64,000 nucleotides of DNA. Source: Stictocephala bisonia. Its lineage: Eukaryota; Arthropoda; Insecta; Hemiptera; Membracidae. How positions within the stretch are numbered: position 1 is the stretch's first letter; every line of letters begins with the position of its first letter. Made by a program: the position numbers and the translations under genes. The notes below the pieces were generated by a model, which saw nothing but the letters and a program-made list of their open reading frames with translations, searched no databases and was not told the origin of the DNA. Positions 42,345 to 52,880 of the stretch are shown piece after piece. The stretch is from positions 146,472 through 210,471 of the forward strand of contig JAQJVL010000302.1 in assembly GCA_035578905.1 (NCBI GenBank). Reading direction: 5' to 3'.

Positions 42345-43969
42345 GTATAGGAAATAATGAAACGGGCAGTCAGTGGTATTTCTCAAAATGAAGGCGTTGC
42401 GACGGTCGCTAACTGGCGCGGCGTTGCCAGATCGTAGTGCGGGATTCCCGTTTTCCCACAGTGGAGGGAGGAATACAGAATGGACAGACAAAACTCCAAC
42501 CGCGACAGTCAGACAGGGCACTGAGTGCAAGGCCCGGAATATGCCTACCCCCGCTTACGTTCACTGAGTTGCATTTACTCCACGTATTTTGACCCTATAC
42601 ATCCTCTTGTTTGAATTTTAGCCAAATTCTTCTAATACATAAGTTATACGTTGAGCAAATGAAACCTATTTTATGCACTTCTAAATGAAGGGGATTGTTT
42701 AATTGTATTCTTAGTAAACAAGTTTATTAAACATTTATGATAATTTATCAAATTAAATTATGAAACAATTAATTGTTTAAGGAAGATAAAATAACGCTGG
42801 ATGATAAGAAAACCAAAATTTTTATTCTGCAGTTAGCTTGGGCATTGTCAGTGATATTATACGGCGAGGAACTATAAAATATAACATAATTTAGACATAC
42901 ATACTATACAGAATTTATTCACCACAATTTCTCAATACATCCCTCTTATAAGCTCATTATTTTTATTCATTTTTATTAGGGCTTACTATTTTTAAACCTT
43001 TCAATTTGCCAAATTGATTGATTTTTTTACTTATTTTATACCGACTGAATATCATCAATGTTTATAGATAATATATACTGTACCTGAGCAGATACAGAGA
43101 CAAGCAAATTGTATTGATGGCACATGCTTATAAGGATCCTTGAAACATATAATTAGAAGTTATACTTTTAACTATCGATACATTTATGAACTATTTACAT
43201 TAATAAACATTTGATTAAACCCAAAAATAAAACATAAATTGTTACATAAATACGCCCTAAAAGTGTTATACAATACAAAATAAATACTGTAATCACATAG
43301 TAAACATATAGACTATTTTAAAAATTATATCTTATCACCAAAATTTCTCGTATCTCGATCTTTCATAACCACATTATTTTTATTCATCTTACTCAACCCT
43401 CTATTTTCTACATCCCTTTTCACATTTTTAAACCTTTCAATTTGGCCAATTTAATAGGGCGCTTATTACTGCTTGTAGATACTTTAAAGTGGACAGATTA
43501 AGAAAAAAAAAAAAAAAAAGGAATATTGGTGACACAGTTAAAAGACTGATTTATATCCAAGTCTTTAGAACAGATAAGTCTTAAACACAATTACTAAGAG
43601 AAATTAAATTATCAAATTATGTATGGAAAAATTACCATACAAATTAGTTACTTCACAAGACAATTTGTTTGTCATGACATTCAAATGACCGCTACTCTGT
43701 AAAGGATAATCCTTTCCAAGTCCAGTTTGCGACAATTAATTCTCTTAAATAGACCTTTCATTAAATACCAAACTTGGCTTAGATTTAAGATGTTCGTTCG
43801 ACTCCTCACGGGCCATACCAGTGAAAGGATGAAAAGTCACTAATGGTATGAAAAAGTAGGTTTTTGTGACCAAGATGATGTGCAAGATTTCACTTTTATA
43901 TGTTAAGTCATATAAAAGCTGTAACAGCGTTTCTATATTTTTTTCAGCTTGTATGCACGCTATGTACAT
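42345..43969. other. 1.6-kb AT-rich stretch without a gene
   Basis: GC-richer at 42360-42560, with unmatched frames on both strands. A run of A at 43503-43519. Two near-copies of a CTATTTTT...AACCTTTCAATTTG segment occur near 42985-43010 and 43410-43445. No coding or RNA gene seen. Confidence 0.45.
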
Positions 43970-44014
43970 GTTGCCGACGTTTCAAGTGCATTGCAGTTTC
44001 ATCTTCAGGGCAAC
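43970..44014 (-). ncRNA. Hammerhead ribozyme motif, Penelope type, minus copy
   Basis: On the minus strand: stem I GUUGCC pairs perfectly with GGCAAC. Core CUGAAGA is intact, followed by a stem II region (UGAAACUGCAAUGCACUU, weak pairing), then GAAA, and CGUC where A-U and C-G give a 2-bp stem III without a loop and GUC is the cleavage triplet. Loop-less stem III is a mark of the dimeric hammerheads of Penelope-like retroelements. It forms an inverted pair with the copy at 44068-44113. Confidence 0.75.
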
Positions 44015-44067
44015 ACACTCTGTTACTAGATCCACAGAGTATATGTAATGTACCTGGTGATGAGTAT

Positions 44068-44113
44068 GTCGCCCTGAAGATGAGAGCTGCAATGCACTCG
44101 AAACGTCGGCAAC
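44068..44113 (+). ncRNA. Hammerhead ribozyme motif, Penelope type, plus copy
   Basis: Stem I GUCGCC with GGCAAC (one mismatch), core CUGAAGA intact, stem II GAG/CUC around a 12-base loop GCUGCAAUGC-type, GAAA, then CGUC (2-bp stem III, cleavage after GUC). Core bases are all canonical. It is the better-preserved of the three motifs. Head-to-head with the minus copy, 53 bases apart. Confidence 0.78.
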
Positions 44114-44859
44114 ATCTAATTAGTGTACATAGCAGTCAGACACGGTCCTACCCGGATTATGATAATGTAAATAGTTTGCTCTAACGTGGAGTTTATATCA
44201 AACTGGTTTCACTTATTCATTTTAACGATTAGTCACCAAATACGAATGTAGGTATACTTTTGCTGCAGGAAATGTATCGCATAGATTAGTGAAGTAAGGT
44301 GTGTGAATGGTGTGCGACTGCAGCGTTCGTCACATTCACTCCGTGAACGCTGATAGCGCTACCATAAGGTTGAAGACGGGCTTTGCTAAACACTTTAACA
44401 TTTTAATTTAGTATTTTTCAGTTTACTCATGGCACTGTTACAGTTTTAGACAATAGAAGGTAATTTACAATGCGGGGACAAGACGCAGAAGACGTTTGAT
44501 TAATTTATATTAACACATGGCACAAATGGCTCGAGGAAAATAATCTAGGCCTAAATGATGTGTATTATTTAAAAAATTTCTTTCACTTACCACAGTTCTC
44601 CATGTACACGTGTGAAAGGTGTTTTGGGAACCTTAACATCCGCAGTGATTCTATTTGTATAAATTTTTATACTTCCTCTAACACAAACTGTCGTAGTCTT
44701 TCTTTCTCTCCATTAAAACACTAAGTTATAACAAAACACAATGATAAAATAACCGAAACCAGACCAATTTTATTCAGAAACTAGGGGACACCCCTGCCCG
44801 ATTCGCATGCCAACCCCGTCGTCACTCGCTGTGCTCGTGAGATATGGGTCACCTGCGGC
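44114..44859. other. Spacer, nothing recognised
   Basis: No frame, repeat or RNA structure that I can support. It ends where the GC-rich minisatellite begins. Confidence 0.4.
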
Positions 44860-45145
44860 CTCATGGGGGAGCTCGGCCTTCGGCCACGCCAAGACGCTCT
44901 GCTACAGGCCTCGCGGGGGAAGGTTCGGCTTGCGGTCTCACCAAGACACTCTGCTACAGTCCCATTTGAGGAACTCGGCCTGCGGCCTCGCCAAGACGCT
45001 CTTATACAGGCAGTTATGGAACTCGGCCTACGGCCTCGCGGGGGAAAGTTCGGCTTGCGGCCTCACCAAGATACTGCTACAGTCCATTTGTGGATCTCGG
45101 TATGTCGCCTCGTGAGAAAGATCGGCCCTCTGCCTCGTCAGGATT
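44860..45145 (+). repeat. GC-rich minisatellite (CTCGGCCTGCGGCCTCGCCAAG)
   Basis: Five to six imperfect units of about 45-65 bp built from a CGGC(C/T)T(A/G)CGGCCTCGC core, then AAGA(C/T)(A/G)CT and GCTACAG. Open in two frames because units are near multiples of three. It stands out in AT-rich DNA. It is probably a minisatellite inside a larger mobile repeat rather than a gene. Confidence 0.85.
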
Positions 45146-45960
45146 TTTAACCAGTATGACCATTAATTTGGGTTTTTGGGGCAGCGGAACCCCTAAACAT
45201 AGACTTTTCTCAAATCTGATGGTAAATTAGTATTTAAGAGAAAAATACTTTTATTTTGATACCCCACTTGAGTGTATTAGTTTGACATTAGTACTCAATT
45301 TTGGGTTTTGGAGCTTCTTTTTATTCGGGGGGGGGGGGGGGGGGGGGGGCAATTTTTGAGATAAATACCTATAGTTTGATGCTCCACTTGTAAGTTTTAT
45401 TTTTGTACTACCCTTTTACTGGTTTTAGGAGTTTTTTGTTTTGTTTTAGGAACATTTACCCCTTAATATTTATCCTGTTCAAAATCTGATATTGTATTTA
45501 GTTTCAGGAGAGAAATGGCTTTAAATTGATACATCACTTGAGTAGATTAGATCAGTTTCTAAAATTTTTCATTTTTAAAATTTTCAGTTTTTGAGCCCCC
45601 GATAGCACAAATGTTTGAGTTATTAAGCTGAAATTCATATATAAGGTGCGCGTTTATTACACGTGTAGAACTGTGAATGTTTGGACATTTTACTAAAGAT
45701 TTTCTTCAACTTAGGTAATAAAAATTACTTTTTAGTGATTTTTTCCATTGGGGACATTGGGGAAGTTTTGGGGTAAAAAGGCCGCCATCTTGTTTATGAG
45801 TGAAAAATGTAAACTTTTGTGAATTTTTCTGGAGGTTTCAGACAGAGAGCTTCAATTCAAGTATACCCGGGTAAGACGCCGGGAAATGCCTCAACATTTA
45901 TGTCAGTGAGTCAGTCAGTCACTACATCGAGCTTTATAGTATATAGATTGACTGAGTTTT
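45146..45960. repeat. Degenerate ~120-bp repeat stretch with a G23 run
   Basis: The phrase TTTGATACCCCACTTGAGT recurs with changes near 45257, 45378 and 45522, together with TTTTGGG- and GAGAAAT-type blocks, giving three decayed units of about 115-145 bp. G-run at 45327-45349. A YY1-type GGCCGCCATCTTG at 45780. Near 45935 GAGCTTTATAGTATATAGATT resembles ends of arthropod repeats. It may be a non-autonomous element together with the minisatellite before it. Confidence 0.5.
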
Positions 45961-47830
45961 ATTCAGATTTTTTTTTTTTACAGACGGAAAGGATGCAGGA
46001 AGTAGATAACCACGTGATGGGCGCGCGTTCTTTGAACTTTGCCTCAAATATTATTTTCCATCTAGTTTGAAGGAAACAGTGTTCGTTCTAACATATGAGA
46101 CGCTTACACAACGTTGAGCGTATTTTAAGGCGAATATGAACGATGATATGAGTGTAGCCTGGTTACTAACTGAGTTTAACTGTTCCTCAGAAAGTGCAAT
46201 TTATTAATAGCCCAACAGCCAGGGCAACTATCGGACCTGGATCTTTCCGTAAAATCCGAACCACGTAGTGTTGGTCTGATTTTCAGCTAACAGACAAGTC
46301 TGACACTCAGTTCTCTTCCCTACACAACATCCGAACCTTGACTACCGTCCAACATGAACACCCCATACGTCTCTAGTAGTGTCCACGTCGATGGCAACAT
46401 TGTGCGGACGCCGTATCGGTATTAAGAGGACCAAACATGGAACTTATCGCCTTCAATCTCCCAAAAACTTTGTCCCCATTCGAGATTTATGTTCCTTTAA
46501 ACATTTTTTTACCCATTTAAAACTGTAAAAAATAATAGTAATAATCCAAAACCTAATTTTTTCTTAAACTAGGAGATACCACAGCACGCTAAGTGTGCAA
46601 AACCCCGTTACTGGCTACGCTCATTTCGCTCACTCGTGTAATTTTGTTATTTTTCTTCGTATTACATGCTTAACATTGTTTCAATACACTGTTTAAAAAT
46701 AACCTCTTATGTCAAGTGTGCAACAGTGTCAACCGTGCACGTCATAAGCGTTCTCATTGTTAGGGTAACAATGATTTGCTAGTATTGGGATATTAGTTAT
46801 CTTCCTTAATTTAGATTTTTAAGAAAAACTGTTGACAAATCCCCTCTTTGTCTATAGCCTATAATGAATGTTTATAGCAAATTTTTTGGTCTTATGATTT
46901 TTGAGAATTTGTGATTAGTCAGTGTTGTTTGGCTTTAATAATACTTAAAGAAATCATCTCCCTAGCCACGATAAAATTGGAAAACATTTGTTCTTTGTAA
47001 TAGGATTATTTATGTTTTATATTTATCTAATTTTCAGTTAGTCATGTTTTGAGCGAAAATAGCACCCTACTGATGATTACCTGAAGAAACGTTTAAAATA
47101 ATGTATTTTTTAAATAGTTGATTAAGCTACGTGTATGGAATTTTAGTCTGACAACGCCAATAAAATAATAAAGTATACAAAATAATTTTACTAACATTTA
47201 TGTAGACTATTATTTACAAATTTGCAAGTATTTATTATTATTATTACTATCTTAAATACATGCATGATAGTACGCTTTTAGACTTACTTTATTCATTTAC
47301 ACGGGCCTTTACACAGGCAAAATATTTTTCCATATGTTTTATTTACTTATTTTTACTCGTGTGTACAAAATCTAGGTCTCACCAAGTTATGCAAAATTTG
47401 TCGGTGAAGACCTATAGTAAACAAGAGAAACAAACACGTATTATAGGAAAGAATACCTGATTATTTTAATTTTTTTCTAGTAATTACTAAGATTGGGCGG
47501 TTTAGGGCAGGCACCGAATCAAACAAACAATAATTGTCGATAAAAAATGTTAATATGAACATTACGTTTTAACAGTAAAAGATGTACAGTAATATTAAAC
47601 TCCGCATATGCATCATTGTTGGACTGCTCATGCCATACACGCGGGACTGTTGCAGTTGACTAGCCTGAGAGACCAGAGACGATGATGCGTAGCGAGGGAT
47701 TTCTCCCTGGCCGGCTGGGCCGGCCGGCCAGCCACAGTTTGGCAACCGCGCTTGGCCGGTTTTTACCACTAGCGCCGCGTATGATCTGGCCGGTGAGTTA
47801 AGCGATCTCGCGTTTCAAAATTTAGCATTG
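45961..47830. other. AT-rich stretch without a gene
   Basis: Contains a repeat block at 46091-46125 shared with 15866-15905, and a GC-rich patch at 47690-47800 with five GGCCGG sites. The frames at 45819 and 47260 are unmatched. Confidence 0.45.
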
Positions 47831-47862
47831 CGTGGGGCTTCTGTATCTGTCTATATTCTGTG
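47831..47862 (-). repeat. Long-range inverted repeat, right arm
   Basis: Exact reverse complement of 42313-42344. With the left arm it brackets 5.5 kb that includes the hammerhead pair and the minisatellite. Whether it bounds one element is unclear, since the bases outside do not give a convincing target duplication. Confidence 0.9.
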
Positions 47863-49468
47863 GTTATAGTTATTATTCAATTTATTAAACTAGTAGCTCT
47901 TACTCGTGAACCAACTTATACATATAGTTTTAATTATAGTAGTACAAAAATAAATGTATTAAAAGTACTATTACGTACTATAGGTTAAATGGGAGGGAGG
48001 ACTATTTTAGCCTAAGTTAACCCGTAAAAGAGATGTTTTTTTATTTCATTAATACTGATGAATGTCACAGGTGCTTACCAATTGTTATGAAATTAGCCTA
48101 TTTAAATTACAATCATCGGAATAAGATCAAATGGAAGTATTAATTATTGAATTAATAATAAATATTAATTTTTTTCCCCTTACAAGAAATATTGGAATTC
48201 GATAGTTATAGTCAAATAATGTTGATTAAAAAAAAAACTATTGTAAAATTTAAGTTAAATTTCTCTGTGGCTTAATAATAGGCCTAACAAAAGAATTAAC
48301 TTATATGTATTCAATTAATTTATTTACCAAAGTTTTACAACGTGTAACAAGCCAACATGGCTTGCCGTTAGGTGCTGATAATGAATACACACAAATTTTA
48401 CAATATAAGAATAAGGAAAAAAGAAAATTTTGTATATTAAACAAGGAAAAAACTTTGTATGAAAATAAAAGCGGGATGCCACCAGTACACAAGAATAAGA
48501 GGGTCAGCGATTGTTCACAACCATGCTCTATATGGGGACCAAGTAGGTAGAGTTTCACCTACCAGCCCTTATTATCCTTGTACAGTACTGTATTAATCTG
48601 AACTGCATTCATGTCCATGTAACCATCTGTAATCTCTTACTTCATTTTGTTATTCATGTAAATTTTTTTAATTTTTGGTAGTTGACTGCGAGGCACTGGT
48701 GTCTTGCCCAACTAGCTTCGAAATGGTTTGAATTTTCTTGAGATAAAATTTCATGAACTTTCATTAACAACAAAGTTTTTTGTTGTTATAGCCCTCTGTG
48801 GCAGCGGTGCACAATAACTAATACAATTAAAACAACTAAATGGTGAAAACAAAACTATACTTGAAATAACATTTAAAAAAACACACTACAAACAATAACT
48901 ATTGGACAATTTAAATAAAACAAGTATTATAACAAACAAAATGTAATACAGTACCAACATTTTACACATGAAAATGTACATACATATACAAATAAATATG
49001 CATATATACATACAGTACATACACACATAAAAATGCATACACACTCACTCAATATAAAAAAAAATATGATTTCATTAAATATAGCACTAAGGAAAAAAAT
49101 AAATTAGTTGTTTTATATAGGATATTAAAGACGTAAAAGTGAAATAATTGGCTAAAATTATGTCAGAACATTCATCACGAGATCACAGCATTATTAACAG
49201 TTTAGAATGTAAAAAATTATTCCAACACTGACCTTTTATTTATTAGGTTACATTCCGACCTTGTACTTATGCCTAGTTCCTAAATTTTTATAATATTTAT
49301 TTTATTTTATTTATGTATAATATTCAAAGACACCTTATAGGCTAAAGTATAGCTAGGCAGATGACTTGTCAAGTTAAACAGTGATATAAAACAATATAAA
49401 ACAACAATAAATATATAACAAACATAGATGAGCAGCTAAAAATATATACACCAAATAAGCAGTTTTCG
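47863..49468. other. AT-rich stretch, one unmatched frame
   Basis: A protein-like plus frame at 48305-48550 (81 codons, with NKEKTLYENKSGMPPVH and SDCSQPCSIWGP) has no family that I recognise and no clear splice sites. 48960-49060 is rich in ACATA repeats. From about 49250 leftwards of the LINE, the sequence is probably its 3' UTR. Confidence 0.4.
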
Positions 49469-50629
49469 CTACTGGTAAACCACCTGTCCCGACGTAGAAT
49501 CTAGGTAGTCTGAGACATTATAAAAACAGTTTGAGATTAGATATTTAAAGAGTCTCTTCTTAAACATCTTATAATCATCCAGGCTTTTTAACTCATCTGG
49601 TAGATGATTGTATAGTCTTACACAGGAGTAAAAAGGGGACTTTTCGAGAAAAGTTGTTCGATGAATAGGATACTGCAAAATGGTAATGTTTCTAGTATTA
49701 CAACAGTGTGTGTAATTCATGTTAGAAAATCCCTCATAATTTGACTTTACAAAAAGTAAAGACTGGAACAAGTAAGGTAGAGAAATAATCTCAAAATGTT
49801 GGAAACGTTTCTTGCAAGAGTCATTGTGAAGAGAACCTGTCATAAGTCTAATTATTTTCTTTTGTTTTAGAAAAACCTTAGATGATTCAGAAGAACTTCC
49901 CCAAAATAACAGTCTATATGTAATCAGGGAATGTACATATGCAAAATAAACTTGTTTTAGGTTGTTTAGATCTACAATAGTGGAGAGAGTTAAAATAGCG
50001 TAAAAAGCTTTGCTAAGCTTTTGGAGCAAATGATTAATATGCTGATGCCAAGTTAGGCTAGAATCCACTTCCAAACCAAGAAGTCTCGTGGATGTGACAG
50101 TATTGATATTCGGTGACAGAAAGGATGTATTATTTAAAGTACAGTTAATCTGGTTGATTTGGAAGTTTATAAAATATGAATTGTTTGGATTTAAATGAAG
50201 GCCATTTGCATTGAACCAGTTATTTAATAGAATTAATTGTTCCGATAGTTGTTTTGAAAGGATATTTCTGTTTTTGTGTGAAACAATGAAAGAGGTGTCG
50301 TCAGCATACAGAACCATCTCCCCACTAGAAGTGACCTCAGGGAGATCATTTGCATAAATGAGGAAGAGAATAGGGCCCAATATTGAGCCCTGAGGCACTT
50401 CTGAAGTCATTACTTGGAATTCACTCTCTGCTTCTGAATCAATCACAACTTTTTGTCGACGATTGTGCAAGTAAGAAGCAATCAAATCAAGGGCCACTCC
50501 TCTTATGCCATAAGACCACAGTTTCCCAATCAGGATGTTGTAGTCCACACAGTCGAATGCCTTGGACAGGTCACAAAAGGCACCAACAGTGTGCTGTGAC
50601 CCCTCCACGGCAACTAGACCTGTAGTCAA
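49469..50629 (-). CDS. LINE reverse transcriptase, long open frame
   Basis: A clean 386-codon frame covering RT from the first Asp to the C-terminus: FCDLSKAFDCVDYNILIGKL (Asp about residue 19-26), VPQGSILGPILFLIYANDLP (about 82-101), YADDTSFIV (catalytic Asp pair, about 110), a Leu-rich thumb, YAYVHSLITYRLLFWGSS, and the tail KSPFYSCVRLYNHLPDELKSL ending at a stop. It continues from RT motifs 1-2 upstream in broken frames to 51172. All palm catalytic residues are present, so this copy is younger than its neighbours, but the upstream breaks and missing endonuclease make it inactive. CR1/Jockey-group. Confidence 0.85.
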   Translation of the reverse strand: MTTGLVAVEGSQHTVGAFCDLSKAFDCVDYNILIGKLWSYGIRGVALDLIASYLHNRRQKVVIDSEAESEFQVMTSEVPQGSILGPILFLIYANDLPEVTSSGEMVLYADDTSFIVSHKNRNILSKQLSEQLILLNNWFNANGLHLNPNNSYFINFQINQINCTLNNTSFLSPNINTVTSTRLLGLEVDSSLTWHQHINHLLQKLSKAFYAILTLSTIVDLNNLKQVYFAYVHSLITYRLLFWGSSSESSKVFLKQKKIIRLMTGSLHNDSCKKRFQHFEIISLPYLFQSLLFVKSNYEGFSNMNYTHCCNTRNITILQYPIHRTTFLEKSPFYSCVRLYNHLPDELKSLDDYKMFKKRLFKYLISNCFYNVSDYLDSTSGQVVYQ

Positions 50630-51172
50630 AAACTCAAAAATTGCGTTACAAGTGTTTTTACCTTTTAAAAATCCAAATTGACGAGAGTGAAAAATGTTAT
50701 TTCTATCAAAATATTCATATAATCTATTAAAATGATTCTTTCAAAGACCTTTGAAAATGAAGATAGGAGAGACTGGACGAAGGTTGTCTATTGATAAGTT
50801 ATTTTGTTTTTTAAGAATTGGTTTTATAGTGGATATTTTTAAAAGTTCAGGGAAGACCCCCTCTTGAAGCGACCGGTTAACCAAAAATTCAAGTGGCCTG
50901 GAGAGTGTTTCAGCACACGATTTTAAAAGGGATTGTGGTATGTCATCCCAACCCGCTTACTTCTTTGGTTTCAATGACTTTAAAATGCTAAGAATTTCTT
51001 TATAATTTGTGGGATCAAAAGCTATTAAGATTTCCTGAGACTTCGAATTATGTGGGATACATTTTATAGCTTCGTGAAAATTAGCTTTAACCTGCAAAGT
51101 GTTACAAACTGAAATAAAATGTGTGTTCAATAAAGATGCAATCAACATTTTGTATAGGTATAAAGGACACAA
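50630..51172 (-). pseudogene. LINE reverse transcriptase N-terminal part, broken
   Basis: Continuation of the same element. 51172-50957 reads KEILSILKSLKPKK then, after a stop, AGWDDIPQSLLKSCAETL; near 50890-50840 EGVFPELLKISTIKPILKK; near 50800 DNLRPVSPIFIFKGL with a frameshift; near 50690-50660 SRQFGFLKGKNT. These are RT motifs 0-2a. The element is 5'-truncated near 51175. Confidence 0.85.
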
Positions 51173-51845
51173 AACATTACATTTATTACTAAATATTTAG
51201 TCTACTAGCTAAGAGAAATAAATGAAAAAAATCTATTACACTGTACTGTACTCGATCAATCAATCTAGACTAAACAATTTAATTATATATAACCACATAT
51301 TTGGGTTTTATTAATAATTTGGCCATCGAAAGAAAGTGGTTATTATAATGTCATCTTCTCCGTTCTTGTTATTTTCAAATACAGAATTTGGACATTCGAT
51401 TTTAAATATAAAATCAGTAATGACCAAAACAATAACTCAAAATGAAAGCGGGTCGATATAAAATTTCTTTTTTTCATTTAATCACCTTGTCCAGTCATGA
51501 TAACGCACATTGAGTACTACATATAATATTAGGAAAATAATGGCCGATAAATCACCCAACCCGGCACAAGTAAAATCGCTTTAACTACTAGTATCTAACT
51601 ATCATACAGAAATACACACTTTGTACCATCTATACATATATAATGGAATAAATAATGGATAGTTCAGCATCTAGGCTCTAGCCACCTATTTCATGTTTAG
51701 TTATTTACAATGAAATTCGTGAATCCTTTATGGAACAGTTGTTCCAGACAGTTTTTACATTTGTTTACAAAATAAGAAATTCCAATCACCCAAAACTATT
51801 GATCAAGATCAGCAATATTGAATGGATATTTACCATTGTACAGGC
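51173..51845. other. AT-rich spacer
   Basis: Nothing recognised. Confidence 0.45.
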
Positions 51846-52050
51846 CCCACCCGCTCACTCACCCACCCATACACGTACCGTGGTATTGACCCACCCACCC
51901 ACCCATACATGTACGGTGGTATTGACCCACCGATACACGTACGTTGGTATTGACCCACCCATACACGTACCATGGTATTGACCCACCCACCCACCAATAC
52001 ACGTACATTGGTATTGATCTACCCTCCCACCCATACACGTACGGTGGTAT
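51846..52050 (+). repeat. CCCACCCATACACGTACAGT minisatellite, left arm
   Basis: Six units of about 30-38 bp with variable CCCACC number: CACCCATACACGTAC(C/G)(G/A)TGGTATTGA. It runs into the 24-bp satellite. The inverted form follows on the far side at 52302-52465, so the block is a large imperfect palindrome. Confidence 0.93.
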
Positions 52051-52055
52051 TGCCA

Positions 52056-52295
52056 TGTATCTCCTCGTAAATCCAGCTATGTATCCTATCGTAAATCCAG
52101 CCATATATCTCCTCGTAAATCCATCCATGTATCTCCTCGTAAATCCATCCATGTATCTCCTCGTAAATCCAGCCATATATCTCCTCGTAAATCCACCCAT
52201 GTATCTCCTCGTAAATCCATCCATATATCTCCTCGTAAATCTAGCCATGTATCTCCTCGTAAATCCAGCCATGTATCTCCTCGTAAATCCATCCA
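52056..52295 (+). repeat. 24-bp satellite, ten units
   Basis: Ten exact-length units TGTATCTCCTCGTAAATCCA(G/T)CCA without length variation. A multiple of three, so it is open in several frames on both strands, giving MYLLVNPS and GFTRRYMD peptide repeats. These are by-products, not a gene. Flanked by inverted minisatellite arms. Confidence 0.97.
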
Positions 52296-52301
52296 TGTAC
52301 A

Positions 52302-52465
52302 GTGGTACATCAATACCACCGTACGTGTATGGGTGAAAGGGTGGGTCAATAACACTGTACGTTTAAGGGTGGGCGGGTGGGTCAGGGTCAACACAACTGT
52401 GTGTGTAAGGGTGGGTGGGTGGTTCAACACCACTGTACGTGTAAGGGTGGGTGGGTGGGTTTAAT
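52302..52465 (-). repeat. Minisatellite, right arm, inverted
   Basis: Four units reading TGTACGTGTAAGGGTGGGTGGGTGGG, with ACACC/AATACC spacers. Reverse complement of the left arm with some drift (AAGGG for TGGG). Confidence 0.93.
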
Positions 52466-52880
52466 ATTGTAAGTGAGTTTGTTGTACAGTAATTGAACTA
52501 TTTTAAAGTTGGAATTAAATAACTACGAATTTCATTCAATAGGCTTGGTCATTCTGTACTTGACATCAGTTCAAATCCTCTAGGCCTTTATTTTAATATA
52601 ATTATCATAACATTCACATGAAGTGGCATTTGAAGGTTTCACGCTGGTTTTAGATAAATATAGTAACAATGTGAGAGAGAGACGCTTGTCAAGCTGCACC
52701 TAATATGCGATTTATACTTATAGTTGTATCTATTGTCATTGTTAGTTTTGGATAAACATTTAGAAAACAACTTATGTAAAATGGGATGCATATATTGATT
52801 AATAGTGCCATTTTTCCTTTGAAAACAAAAACTCTTAATCAAATTATGTCACATAAATGATTTTTTATTCTTATTTTTCT
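52466..52880. other. AT-rich spacer
   Basis: Nothing recognised. The 67-codon minus frame at 52639-52842 is unmatched. Confidence 0.4.

Noticed and set aside
44807..45150. Two overlapping ~100-codon frames in GC-rich DNA
   Set aside because: Translation of a minisatellite; repeated units, no start context.
48305..48550. 81-codon protein-like frame considered as an exon
   Set aside because: No recognised family and no convincing splice sites; noted only in the gap entry.
52086..52433. Long overlapping frames on both strands encoding 8-residue peptide repeats
   Set aside because: They come from the 24-bp satellite and its minisatellite arms; the unit length is a multiple of three, so frames stay open without coding.
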